Source: ZC4RG30 sp046047615
Lineage (GTDB): Bacteria > Pseudomonadota > Gammaproteobacteria > Steroidobacterales > Steroidobacteraceae
Reading direction: 5' to 3'
NCBI GenBank assembly: GCA_046047615.1
Contig: JBJOHO010000076.1
Coordinates: 1-59,568 of the forward strand
Length of the DNA stretch: 59,568 nucleotides
Below are positions 42,349 through 51,099 of this stretch, piece after piece (the first letter of the stretch is position 1; the number at the start of each line of letters is the position of its first letter). A program made the position numbers and the translations under genes. The notes beneath the pieces are model-generated. The model did no database searches, was not told the DNA's origin, and saw nothing but the letters and a program-made list of their open reading frames with translations.

Positions 42349-43190
42349 ACTGGATTGTCGCGCTCCTCCTCGCCGTCGCAGTCGCCCTGGCGCCGTGGTT
42401 CCTGATCCGGCCGCTGAGGCGCGTATCACAGGCCTGGATGGCTTATCAGCAGCGTCAGGCCGTGGAGCGTTTCGCGGATGCTTTCATTTTCCTCTCCACA
42501 AGCCGGCTGCACCAACTGGCGGTCCTCGCATGCCTGGTGCTGCTGGCCACCGGGCTCGCGCTCGGCGTGCCGCCAGCAGTGGCGATGGTGCTGGGCTTGC
42601 CGGGTCTGGCCGCTCCAGCCTGGTTCGCGGGATATTGGCGGCGGAAGCGCCAGCGGCGGCTGCTCGAGCAGCTGCCCGATGCCCTGTCGCTGCTCGCAGG
42701 CCTGTTGCGGGCCGGTCAGGGCCTGGTGCCGGCCTTGGCGCAGCTGGCACGGCGCCAGCAGGGACCACTCGGTCAGGAGTGGCAACTCTTGCTGCGGAAG
42801 CACCGTCTGGGCATTCCCTTGGACGTGGCGCTGTCCGAGTGGCATCGGCGGGTTCCGGAGCCGGAGGTCGCGCTGGTGGCACTGACGGTAAGAGTTTCCC
42901 GTGAGCTGGGTGGCAATCTTGCGGAGGCCCTGCAGCGTCTGGCGGACGCGCACCGCGCACGACTGGTGATGCGGGGGAAAATCGAGGCGCTGACCTCCCA
43001 GGGTCGCCTGCAGGGCGTGATCGTGGGCCTGATGCCGATCGGACTGCTGCTGGTGCTGCTGTGGATGGACCCCTCAGCGATGCGCCTTCTGTTCACGACG
43101 ACAGCAGGTTGGCTGGCGCTGGTGCTGATCATGGTCCTGGAAACCTGTGGCTTCCTGCTGATCCGCCGGATCGTGAGGATCGATGTATGA
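42345..43190 (+). CDS. tadB: Tad inner-membrane platform protein TadB
   Basis: A 281-residue type II secretion F-domain protein with membrane helices at both ends (WIVALLLAVAVALAPWFLI; LTSQGRLQGVIVGLMPIGLL). The central F domain reads LEQLPDALSLLAGLLRAGQG and ALVALTVRVSRELGGNLAEA. It overlaps cpaF by four bases. TadB and TadC together form the platform on which CpaF works. Confidence 0.9.
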   Translation: MNWIVALLLAVAVALAPWFLIRPLRRVSQAWMAYQQRQAVERFADAFIFLSTSRLHQLAVLACLVLLATGLALGVPPAVAMVLGLPGLAAPAWFAGYWRRKRQRRLLEQLPDALSLLAGLLRAGQGLVPALAQLARRQQGPLGQEWQLLLRKHRLGIPLDVALSEWHRRVPEPEVALVALTVRVSRELGGNLAEALQRLADAHRARLVMRGKIEALTSQGRLQGVIVGLMPIGLLLVLLWMDPSAMRLLFTTTAGWLALVLIMVLETCGFLLIRRIVRIDV

Positions 43191-44047
43191 GCCAGCTCGC
43201 AGCCTTGCTGTTCGCTCTTTGCATCAGCGTTTCGTGGGCTTTGGCCATGCGGTCGCTGCTCGGCATGTACCGCACCCCACGCCTGCAGCGTACCCCACCA
43301 TGGCTCGACCTGCTCACGCGCATCGGCACGCCACTGCTGCCCTTGGTCGATGCCCTGGCATCACGCCGGCAACTCGATGCGGCGGCACAGGCCAACCTGC
43401 AGGCGGGTCTGTCGGCAGATCTGTCGCCGCGGCGTTGGCTGGCCGCGCATTGGGGATGCGCCCTGTGGCCAGCGGCCACGACTGCCATCCTCGGCGTCAT
43501 CACGGGTTCGGGCGGGGTGGTGCTGCCGATCTTCGCTTTGTTGGCCGGAGCAACGTTCCTTCCCGCCTGGCGCCGCGGTGTCCGCCAGCAGCGCGAACTC
43601 CAGGTCCTCAAGGAATTGCCTGCTTACCTCGACATCCTCACGCTCTGTGTCGAGGCCGGAGCCGCCTTGCCCTCGGCCCTGCGTATTGCCGTGGAGAAGT
43701 CACCGGAGTCGGCGCTGCGCGGCCTGTTCCAGCAGGTGCTGGACGAGATACGGGCCGGCCGGACGCGGGTCGAGGCTCTGGAATCAGTGGCGCGTTCCCA
43801 GGCGATCGAGGGCTTCACCACGCTGGTGGCCGCGCTCGTGCAGGCCGAGGGGCAGGGTGTCAGTCTTGGCCGCCTGCTTCGCCTGCAGGCCGAGCAGCGC
43901 ACCGCGGAGCGGCATGCCCGCGCCGAAAAGCTGGCGATGCAGGCGCCCGTGAAGATGCTCGGACCGCTGATCCTCTGCATCTTTCCATGCACGTTTGTCG
44001 TCATCGCCGTACCAGTGGCTGCCCGGATGGTGGAGGTCATGCCATGA
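43187..44047 (+). CDS. tadC: Tad inner-membrane platform protein TadC
   Basis: A 286-residue F-domain protein with an N-terminal helix, RELQVLKELPAYLDILTLCV, EAGAALPSALRIAVEKSPES, and a C-terminal membrane pair (MQAPVKMLGPLILCIFPCTF). The ATG overlaps the tadB stop (ATGA). It is the second platform component after TadB. Confidence 0.9.
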   Translation: MSQLAALLFALCISVSWALAMRSLLGMYRTPRLQRTPPWLDLLTRIGTPLLPLVDALASRRQLDAAAQANLQAGLSADLSPRRWLAAHWGCALWPAATTAILGVITGSGGVVLPIFALLAGATFLPAWRRGVRQQRELQVLKELPAYLDILTLCVEAGAALPSALRIAVEKSPESALRGLFQQVLDEIRAGRTRVEALESVARSQAIEGFTTLVAALVQAEGQGVSLGRLLRLQAEQRTAERHARAEKLAMQAPVKMLGPLILCIFPCTFVVIAVPVAARMVEVMP

Positions 44048-44388
44048 TCGTGCAGAGGATCGAGCACAACCGGCGCCGTCTGCGCGCACAGGTCAATGTC
44101 TGCCAGACATTCTGGGAACGCGGTCGCGGCCTGCTGGGTCGCCGCCTTGCTGATGACGGCCAGGCCCTGTTGATCCGGCGCTGCAACGCAGTACACACGA
44201 TCGGCATGCGGCAGCGCATCGATGTGGTGTTCTGCGCGGCCGACGGCAGGATCCTGCGGATCGTGCCGTCGTTGCAGCCCTTCAGAGTGGCGCTGTGTGC
44301 CGAGGCCACCGACACCTGGGAATGGCGGGCCGGTGCGGCGGAGCGCCTCTGCCTTCAGCCCGGCGACCGGCTCAACACATGCTGCTGA
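44044..44388 (+). CDS. DUF192 family protein
   Basis: A 114-residue protein with the DUF192 core: AQVNVCQTFWERGRGLLGRR, LLIRRCNAVHTIGMRQRIDV and a final WEWRAGAAERLCLQPGDRL. The family is usually exported and of unknown function; this copy lacks an obvious signal peptide. It overlaps tadC by four bases and the tadE-like gene by ten, so it is fully embedded in the Tad transcript. DUF192 genes next to Tad genes recur in other proteobacteria, as far as I recall. Confidence 0.82.
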   Translation: MIVQRIEHNRRRLRAQVNVCQTFWERGRGLLGRRLADDGQALLIRRCNAVHTIGMRQRIDVVFCAADGRILRIVPSLQPFRVALCAEATDTWEWRAGAAERLCLQPGDRLNTCC

Positions 44389-45059
44389 ACCACGTCAGAC
44401 GGCTGAGGCGTGCCGAAGGGCAGTCCGGGACCGCGCTCATCGAGTTCCAGTTGGTGCTGCTGGCCTGCCTGTTGCCCTTGTTGCTAGGCGGCCTGCAGCT
44501 GCTGCTCCTGGAGTTCGGCGGCCGGGTCCTCGACCATGCCACTTACCGGGCAGCGCGACAGGGCGCGATGACCGGCGCGGACCCACAGGCGATGGCGTCG
44601 GCGCTGGCTGTCGGACTGATGCCTCTGCACCTGGACGCGACCGTGCAGGCGGCGGCAGGCAGTGCCGGTACCGCCTTGGTCGCAGCCCGTGCCCGCGCGG
44701 TTGCTGATGCTGCGCTGTTCGCCGAGATCCGGATCCTGGCCCCCAGCCAGGCCGCATTCGACGACCATGCCACCTGGGTCGACGGCAAACGCGTCATCCG
44801 CAACGACTCTCTGGAGACAAGGCCAACGACGCCGGGGCCACGCAGCGGACTGTCGTTGCAGCTGGCCAACCTGCTGCAGATCGAAGCCCGTTACTGCCAC
44901 CGCCTCATCGTGCCGTTCGCGGATGCCTGGCTGCTCGGACTTCTGCGCTGGACCGACACCGACCTCGACTCACAACTCTGCTATGCCGCCGGCAGGGTGC
45001 CCCTGCGCTCCCGTGTCACCGTCAACGCCCAAGCCGATCTCGCGTTCCACGGCGATTAG
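44379..45059 (+). CDS. tadE: TadE-like pseudopilin
   Basis: A 226-residue protein starting with a basic stretch and a prepilin-type site (EGQSGTALIEFQLVLLACLL; Glu +5 and Phe +6 after Gly), a hydrophobic helix, and GGRVLDHATYRAARQGAMTG, typical of TadE. The hydrophilic part contains an ending that overlaps the convergent MocA-like gene by 90 bases. It is the last Tad gene in view. Confidence 0.75.
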   Translation: MLLNHVRRLRRAEGQSGTALIEFQLVLLACLLPLLLGGLQLLLLEFGGRVLDHATYRAARQGAMTGADPQAMASALAVGLMPLHLDATVQAAAGSAGTALVAARARAVADAALFAEIRILAPSQAAFDDHATWVDGKRVIRNDSLETRPTTPGPRSGLSLQLANLLQIEARYCHRLIVPFADAWLLGLLRWTDTDLDSQLCYAAGRVPLRSRVTVNAQADLAFHGD

Positions 45060-45629
45060 GTCTTCCGGACGGTCGACATCCAGCGCAGCGCGCTGCAGTG
45101 GAACGTGAATCACCTTGTCGGGATACGCCCTCAGCACCCTCTGGGCACCTGACTCGCCGCGGCAGGACGCAAGGGCAGGGAGGCACCAGGCGGGAAAAAG
45201 CACTGGAGCGCCGCTGGTACCGCCGTAGCGGGCGGCCACGATATGCTGCCCATCGGCACGCCAGGCGGCGACCAGGCGCTGCAGGTCCTCGACCCGCAAC
45301 GCCGCCTGATCCGCGAGCGTCAACAGGACGCCGTCACAGTGCCCGTCAACGGCCAGTGCCGCGGCCCGAATCGAGCTGCCGATGCCCTCGTCCCACTGGC
45401 GATTGAGCAGGATGCGGGCCGTCGTCGGTCCCAGGGAAGGCACCACCTGCGCGGCATGGGCACCCACGACCACCGTGACGGCAGGGCCTGCGACGGCCTG
45501 GGCCCGTTCAACGGCCGCCTGCAGCAGGCTGCGCCCACCATGCCGGGCCAGCTGCTTTGGACTGCCAAAGCGCCGCGCGGCTCCGGCGGCCAGAACAACA
45601 CAGTGCAATGTCAATGACTCGCCACTCAT
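44970..45629 (-). CDS. MocA-like molybdenum cofactor nucleotidyltransferase
   Basis: A 219-residue NTP-transferase. N-terminal VVLAAGAARRFGSPKQLAR is the nucleotide-binding loop of MobA/MocA proteins; TLADQAALRVEDLQRLVAAW is the metal-site segment of the MocA type and TSGAPVLFPAWCLPAL follows. MocA attaches CMP to molybdopterin for xanthine-dehydrogenase-type enzymes. No molybdenum enzyme of that type is in the window (msrP at 55185 uses a different cofactor form). The 30 C-terminal codons overlap the end of the tadE-like gene. Confidence 0.78.
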   Translation of the reverse strand: MSGESLTLHCVVLAAGAARRFGSPKQLARHGGRSLLQAAVERAQAVAGPAVTVVVGAHAAQVVPSLGPTTARILLNRQWDEGIGSSIRAAALAVDGHCDGVLLTLADQAALRVEDLQRLVAAWRADGQHIVAARYGGTSGAPVLFPAWCLPALASCRGESGAQRVLRAYPDKVIHVPLQRAALDVDRPEDLIAVEREIGLGVDGDTGAQGHPAGGIAEL

Positions 45630-45667
45630 CGTTCCGCGATGTTAGTCGCAGCAAACCCGGTTGTCCC

Positions 45668-45696
45668 TTGCCTGAGGCGGGGGGGCTCTTTAACAT
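45668..45696 (+). promoter_or_regulatory. Candidate promoter for thrA-thrB-thrC
   Basis: TTGCCT (45668-45673) and TAACAT (45691-45696) are 17 bases apart and about 46 bases before the thrA start. The region between here and the ATG has no leader peptide rich in Thr/Ile codons and no clear attenuator stem. Confidence 0.4.
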
Positions 45697-45741
45697 TCAA
45701 CGGTTTTTCCCACGCAAACCGCCACTCCGGTCTTCACCGAC

Positions 45742-48240
45742 ATGTCATCGAAAAATCCTGCTGCCTGGGTCGTCCACAAATTCGGCGGCTCCAGCGTTGC
45801 CGACGCCGACTGTTTCAGGCGCGTTGCCGACATCATCGAAGCCCGGACCGGCGAACAGAGCGCTGTCGTGCTGTCCGCCTGCAAGGGTGTCACGGATGCC
45901 CTGCTGGAGCTGGTGTGCACCGCCGAACGCGGCGATCCGGCCTATGGGGCCCAACTGCAGGCGCTCCGAGCCCGGCACGAGGCCATCGCATCAACGCTTC
46001 TGGACGAGCCCGCCACGGCCCGTTACCTCGAGATGCTGGACCGGGACCTCACCGACCTCACCGGCATCCTGCATGCCACGCGGATCATGCGCACGGCGGC
46101 CCAGAACGTCCGCGACCTGGTCGCCGGCTATGGTGAGATCTGGTCAACGTCGTTGTTTGCACCTTTCCTGGAACGTCGCCGGCGGGAGGCGGGGCGCAGC
46201 GCACCCGTCCGCTGGATAGACGCCCGTGAATGCGTGGTCGTCGAGTGGGGCCCCCTCGGCCCGGGCGTCCAATGGGAAGCCTCCGGCAAGAAACTCCAGG
46301 CACTGCTTGCGGACGGGTTCGCCGGCACGCTGGTGATCACCGGCTTCATCGCCCGCACCCAGCACGGCATCCAGACAACGCTGGGGCGCAACGGCAGCGA
46401 TTTCTCCGCGTCCGTGTTCGGCGCGCTGCTTGACGCCGCGGAGATCCATATCTGGACGGACGTTGACGGAGTGCTGTCGGCGGATCCCCGGCGGGTTCCC
46501 AACGCCCAGGTCATCGACTCCCTGTCCTACAACGAGGCAATGGAGTTGGCCTACTTTGGTGCCAAGGTCATCCATCCGCAGACCATGGCGCCTGCGGTAG
46601 GGCGCGGCATTCCCATCTACATCCGCAACACTTTCAATGCGTCGGGACCGGGCACGCTGATCTGTGCGAAGCCGTCCTCGGACCTGCTGGTCAAGGGCAT
46701 CACCACGATCGAGCACATCGCGCTGCTCAACATCGAGGGCGCCGGCATGATCGGCGTTCCCGGCACTGCGCACCGGCTGTTCGGCGCGCTGCGCGAGGAA
46801 GGGATCTCGGTGATCCTGATCTCGCAGGGCAGCTCCGAGCATTCGATCTGCTGCGCCATCCCCCAGGACCAGGCCGACCGGGCTTCCCGCGTGGTGCGCT
46901 CCGCATTCGCCCGCGAGCTGGACGAAGGGCAGATCCAGTCCGTCGAGGTCTCCCCGGACCTGGCCATCCTGGCTGTCGTGGGCGATGGCATGGCCGGCAC
47001 CCCGGGTGTGTCAGCCAAGGTCTTCAACGCGCTCGGGTCGGCGGCCGTCAACGTACGGGCCATCGCGCAAGGTGCGTCGGAGCGCAACATCTCGGTGGTC
47101 GTCGAAGGTCGTCACGCCACCCGTGCCCTGCGGGCCACCCATGCCAGCTTCTACCTGTCGCCCAACACGCTGTCGATCGGCGTGATCGGACCGGGCACGG
47201 TGGGACGTGTGCTCCTTGACCAGTTGGCCTCGCAGCGGGTCCGCCTGGCCCGCGAGTTCAAACTGGACCTGCGGGTGCGCGGCATCATGGGCAGCAGCCG
47301 GATGCTCCTGTCGGAACAGGGCGCCGACCTGGACGCCTGGCGCGAGGAATATGCCGGGGCCACACAGGCTGCCGACCTGCAGCGTTTCGTGGACCATGTG
47401 CGCGTGGATTACCTGCCCCACACCGTGATCATCGACTGCACCGCCGATGGCGACGTCGCCGCCCATTACCGGCAGTGGCTGGAGCAGGGCATCCATGTGG
47501 TCACGCCGAACAAGAAAGCCAACAGCGCGGCGATGGAATACTACGATTCCCTGAAGGCCGCGCGCCGCGTGGCGGGCTCCCACTACTTGTACGAGGGCAC
47601 GGTCGGTGCCGGTCTTCCCGTGATCCAGACACTGCGGGACCTGCGCGAGACCGGCGACGAGATCGACAGCATCGAGGGCATCTTCTCGGGCACCCTTGCG
47701 TACCTGTTCAATGTCTACGATGGCAGCGTGCCGTTCTCCTCCATCGTGCGTGAAGCCAAGCAACTCGGGTACACGGAGCCCGACCCGCGCGACGATCTCT
47801 CCGGCACGGATGTCGCCCGCAAACTCATCATTCTTGCCCGCGAGATGGGCCTGCGGCTTGAAATGTCCGACGTCAAGGTCGAGAGCCTGGTCCCGGTGGA
47901 CCTCTCGCGGGGCAGCATTGATGAGTTCCTCTCGGGTCTGCCAGCTTACGACGCGGCGATGCAGAACCGTTTCGCCGCCGCACAGGCGGCGGGCAAGGTC
48001 CTCCGATACGTCGGACGCATCACGGCCGCCGGCGAGGCGACCGTGGGGGTCGTCGAACTCGACCGCCGGCATGCTTTCGCCAACATCGCGCTGACCGACA
48101 ACGTCGTGCGTTTCTCGACGGCCCGCTACAACAAGAACGCCTTGATCGTGCAAGGCCCTGGCGCCGGACCGGAAGTCACGGCCGGCGGTGTGTTCGCTGA
48201 TCTCTTGCGCCTGTCGGCGTACCTCGGAGCCCGTCTATGA
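45742..48240 (+). CDS. thrA: Bifunctional aspartokinase / homoserine dehydrogenase
   Basis: An 832-residue fusion of the first and third steps of threonine/methionine synthesis from aspartate. The aspartokinase part opens with VVHKFGGSSVADADCF and has the aspartate-binding RNGSDFSASVFGALLDAAEI; two ACT regulatory domains follow near residues 315-470 (LNIEGAGMIGVPGTAHRLFG, VVGDGMAGTPGVSAKVFNAL). The homoserine dehydrogenase part starts near 475 with LSIGVIGPGTVGRVLLDQLA and contains VTPNKKANS and EGIFSGTLAYLFNVYDG. It is first in thrA-thrB-thrC and is expected to be inhibited by threonine, as in E. coli. No clear ribosome site precedes the ATG. Confidence 0.96.
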   Translation: MSSKNPAAWVVHKFGGSSVADADCFRRVADIIEARTGEQSAVVLSACKGVTDALLELVCTAERGDPAYGAQLQALRARHEAIASTLLDEPATARYLEMLDRDLTDLTGILHATRIMRTAAQNVRDLVAGYGEIWSTSLFAPFLERRRREAGRSAPVRWIDARECVVVEWGPLGPGVQWEASGKKLQALLADGFAGTLVITGFIARTQHGIQTTLGRNGSDFSASVFGALLDAAEIHIWTDVDGVLSADPRRVPNAQVIDSLSYNEAMELAYFGAKVIHPQTMAPAVGRGIPIYIRNTFNASGPGTLICAKPSSDLLVKGITTIEHIALLNIEGAGMIGVPGTAHRLFGALREEGISVILISQGSSEHSICCAIPQDQADRASRVVRSAFARELDEGQIQSVEVSPDLAILAVVGDGMAGTPGVSAKVFNALGSAAVNVRAIAQGASERNISVVVEGRHATRALRATHASFYLSPNTLSIGVIGPGTVGRVLLDQLASQRVRLAREFKLDLRVRGIMGSSRMLLSEQGADLDAWREEYAGATQAADLQRFVDHVRVDYLPHTVIIDCTADGDVAAHYRQWLEQGIHVVTPNKKANSAAMEYYDSLKAARRVAGSHYLYEGTVGAGLPVIQTLRDLRETGDEIDSIEGIFSGTLAYLFNVYDGSVPFSSIVREAKQLGYTEPDPRDDLSGTDVARKLIILAREMGLRLEMSDVKVESLVPVDLSRGSIDEFLSGLPAYDAAMQNRFAAAQAAGKVLRYVGRITAAGEATVGVVELDRRHAFANIALTDNVVRFSTARYNKNALIVQGPGAGPEVTAGGVFADLLRLSAYLGARL

Positions 48241-49172
48241 GCCGCCGCAGTGCCACCGCCTTTGCTCCCGCTTCAGTCGCCAACGTCGCGATCGGCTTTG
48301 ACATCCTCGGTTTTTCCGTAGACGCCTTGGGGGACAAGGTCACGGCCACGCGTTCGGAACGACCGGGCGTCCGGGTCACGGCGATCCGTGGTGCCGAAGT
48401 CGAGTTGCCGCTGGAGGCCGAGCGCAACACCGCCGGCAAGGCGGTGATGGTACTGGCCGAGGCCCAGCGGCTGGACTTCGGGATCGACCTTGAAATCGAC
48501 AAGGGCATTCCGTTGAGCTCCGGGTTGGGGGGGTCCGCCGCGTCGGCGGTTGCCGCCGTGGTCGCCGCCAATGCCCTGCTCGACAAGCCGCTCGACAAGC
48601 TCGAATTGCTCCGCTACGCCATGCAGGGAGAAGCCGTTGCCAGCGGCTCGATCCACGCGGACAACATTTCGCCCTCGCTGTTTGGCGGCTTGGTGCTGAC
48701 GGTCGGCATCGACCACCCGCGGATCAAGCAGATTCCGGTCCCGTCCAACGTGCGCGCCGTGATCGCCCACCCGCACATGTACGTCTCCACCAAGCAGGCA
48801 CGGGCCATCCTGTCGCGGACTGTCAACCTGTCCGACTTCGTCTGGCAGACGGCCAATCTCGCCGGCTTCATTTCCGGCTGCTACACCAACGACATCGACA
48901 TGATCCGCGCCTCGTTCCAGGACGTCGTCATCGAGCCGCAGCGCCAGCTCCTCATTCCCGGTTTTGCCGACATCCGCGACGCAGCGATGGCAGCGGGTGC
49001 ACTGGGATGTTCGATTTCCGGCGCAGGCCCGACGTTGTTCGCCTTGTGCGTGGAGGGCGACGAGAATGCCGTCCGGGATGCCATGGTGGCGCGTTTCCGG
49101 CAGCAGGACATGGGGGTCGACGAATGGATCGTGCCCTTGCAGTCGGCCGGTGCGCGCGTGGTGGAAGACTGA
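48237..49172 (+). CDS. thrB: Homoserine kinase
   Basis: A 311-residue GHMP kinase that phosphorylates homoserine. N-terminal FAPASVANVAIGFDILGFSV, the ATP loop PLSSGLGGSAASAVAAVVAA near residue 90, and C-terminal CSISGAGPTLFALC are all present. ATGA overlap with thrA and a one-base overlap with thrC show one operon. Confidence 0.96.
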   Translation: MSRRSATAFAPASVANVAIGFDILGFSVDALGDKVTATRSERPGVRVTAIRGAEVELPLEAERNTAGKAVMVLAEAQRLDFGIDLEIDKGIPLSSGLGGSAASAVAAVVAANALLDKPLDKLELLRYAMQGEAVASGSIHADNISPSLFGGLVLTVGIDHPRIKQIPVPSNVRAVIAHPHMYVSTKQARAILSRTVNLSDFVWQTANLAGFISGCYTNDIDMIRASFQDVVIEPQRQLLIPGFADIRDAAMAAGALGCSISGAGPTLFALCVEGDENAVRDAMVARFRQQDMGVDEWIVPLQSAGARVVED

Positions 49173-50470
49173 TGTTGTTCGCGAGCACCCGCGGCAAGGC
49201 GCCGCAAATCGGCTTCTCCGAAGCTCTGCAGCAGGGGCTTGCCCCGGACGGCGGGCTGTACGTGCCGACAGCATGGCCCGACTTCGACGCGACAGGCATC
49301 GGTGACGTCGCAGACCTTCCTGCGGTGGCCGAAGCCTTCATTGGAGGTTTTGCCGCGGGTGATGTGCTGGCGCCGCAGATGCATGACATCGTGGCCGAGG
49401 CCTTCAACTTTCCCGCCCCTCTGCTGCCGCTGGACCCGGAGGGACGCCTGCACGTGCTGGAGTTGTTCCACGGTCCGACAGCAGCCTTCAAGGATTTTGG
49501 CGCGCGTTTCCTCGCGGCCTGCCTGGTGCGCCTGCGCCGTGGCAAAGACAAGCCTCTGCGGATCCTGGTGGCGACATCCGGCGATACGGGTGGCGCGGTC
49601 GCTGCGGCCTTCCACCGCCAGCCCGGCATCGAAGTCGTCGTGCTGTTCCCGAAGGGGCTGGTTTCGCCTACGCAGCAGCAGCAACTGACCTGCTGGGGCG
49701 ACAATGTGCGCAGCCTCGCGGTGCAAGGCACTTTCGACGACTGCCAGCGGCTCGTGAAGGAAGCCTTCATGGATGACGCGCTGCGCAGCGGCGCAGAAAT
49801 GTCCTCCGCCAATTCGATCAACCTGGGGCGCTTGTTGCCGCAGGCGGTGTACTACGCGGCCACGAGCCTCTGCGTGTGGCGCAACCACGGCCAGAAAGCC
49901 TCCTACATCATCCCCAGCGGCAACCTTGGCAACTCCGTGGCCTGCCTGTGGGCGCGGCAGATGGGACTGCCGATCGGCGACATCATCCTGGCGCACAATG
50001 CCAACCGCACCGTGGTCGACTATCTTGAGAGCGGCGACTTGCGACCGCGGCCCAGCCTGTCCACCCTGGCTTCGGCGATGGACGTCGGCAACCCGAGCAA
50101 TCTGGAGCGCATGAGTGCGTTGTTTCCGGATGCCAGCCGCCTGGGCAAGGCACTCTCAGCAGTGTCCATCGGCGACGAGCAGATCCGCCTGCGGATCGCC
50201 GAGGACTTCCGGACCCGGGATGAAATCTGGTGTCCGCACACCGCCACCGCTGCAGAGGTCTACCAGCAGCTGTCCAGCTCACGCCGTGACAGCCAGAGAT
50301 GGGTGCTGGTCGCCACCGCGCATCCGGCCAAGTTCCGGGAAATCGTCGAACCCCTGATCGGAACCACGGTGCCGGTGCCTGCCAACCTGCAGCGCCTCTT
50401 CGGGCTGCCGTCCCACTACACGGAAATTCCAGCGCAGCTCTCTGCCTTGCGCGAGGTGCTTTCGGCGTGA
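49172..50470 (+). CDS. thrC: Threonine synthase
   Basis: A 432-residue PLP enzyme converting phosphohomoserine to threonine. The PLP lysine lies in LFHGPTAAFKDFGARFLAAC, with VATSGDTGGAVAAAFHRQPG and NSINLGRLLPQAVYYAAT nearby. The start at 49172 (MLFASTRGKAPQIGFSEAL) overlaps the thrB stop. Length is like E. coli ThrC (428). Confidence 0.96.
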   Translation: MLFASTRGKAPQIGFSEALQQGLAPDGGLYVPTAWPDFDATGIGDVADLPAVAEAFIGGFAAGDVLAPQMHDIVAEAFNFPAPLLPLDPEGRLHVLELFHGPTAAFKDFGARFLAACLVRLRRGKDKPLRILVATSGDTGGAVAAAFHRQPGIEVVVLFPKGLVSPTQQQQLTCWGDNVRSLAVQGTFDDCQRLVKEAFMDDALRSGAEMSSANSINLGRLLPQAVYYAATSLCVWRNHGQKASYIIPSGNLGNSVACLWARQMGLPIGDIILAHNANRTVVDYLESGDLRPRPSLSTLASAMDVGNPSNLERMSALFPDASRLGKALSAVSIGDEQIRLRIAEDFRTRDEIWCPHTATAAEVYQQLSSSRRDSQRWVLVATAHPAKFREIVEPLIGTTVPVPANLQRLFGLPSHYTEIPAQLSALREVLSA

Positions 50471-51099
50471 TCCCTGCCCGCGGACTGCAGGCGGAGTGGC
50501 GCGAGTGGTTGCCGGCCATCGGCTGTGGCCTTCTGCTGTTGCTGTTGTTGTGGCGCTTGTGGCGCCTCGTGGTGCTCCACCGGGCACGGGGACGGCAGCG
50601 CCGCGCCATCACGGGTGCCGGCGTCGAGTGGCTGTCGGACGTGCTCGTGCCCGATGGTCAGGGCGGGCAACTTCACGTCGACTACCTGCTGCTGACCGCG
50701 CGCTGCATCCTGATCATCGACATCAGGGACATCACCGGGAACATTTTCGGCAGCGACCAGATGGACAACTGGACGGTGATGAACGGCAGCTTCCGCGACA
50801 CCTTCCGCAATCCACTGCATGCGCTTTATGACCGCATCGGCGGGGTCAAGTCTGCAACCGGCGATGTTCCGGTGGAAGGGCGCGTGCTGTTCACGCGGCG
50901 CGGACGGTTTCCCAAGGGACTGCCACGGTGGACCCTCGGCGTCGACAGCCTTCAGGGCGAGTTCACGCCGGAAGATGCCCGGGCGGCAGCCGATCTTGGC
51001 GGCCCGCTGCGTGAGGCGTGGCGGCGGCTGGCGCAACGTTGCGAGTCTGCGCCGGCCCGAAACGGGTCACGCTGGCTGAAGGACCTGCTCACCGGTTGA
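50467..51099 (+). CDS. Membrane-anchored NERD-like domain protein
   Basis: A 210-residue protein with a GTG start overlapping the thrC stop as GTGA. One membrane helix (LPAIGCGLLLLLLLWRLWRL) is near residues 15-35, then a basic stretch (HRARGRQRRAITG) and a NERD-like region: WLSDVLVPDGQGGQLHVDYL and TARCILIIDIRDITGNIFG. NERD domains belong to the restriction-nuclease-like fold and usually carry a Glu-x-Lys pair at the place that reads DIR here, so nuclease activity is doubtful. Coupling to threonine genes has no obvious reason. Its last 33 bases overlap tatD on the other strand. Confidence 0.65.
   Translation: MIPARGLQAEWREWLPAIGCGLLLLLLLWRLWRLVVLHRARGRQRRAITGAGVEWLSDVLVPDGQGGQLHVDYLLLTARCILIIDIRDITGNIFGSDQMDNWTVMNGSFRDTFRNPLHALYDRIGGVKSATGDVPVEGRVLFTRRGRFPKGLPRWTLGVDSLQGEFTPEDARAAADLGGPLREAWRRLAQRCESAPARNGSRWLKDLLTG

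Noticed and set aside
45630..45741. Threonine-operon leader peptide and attenuator before thrA
   Set aside because: No short frame with runs of Thr or Ile codons and no alternative stems could be seen.
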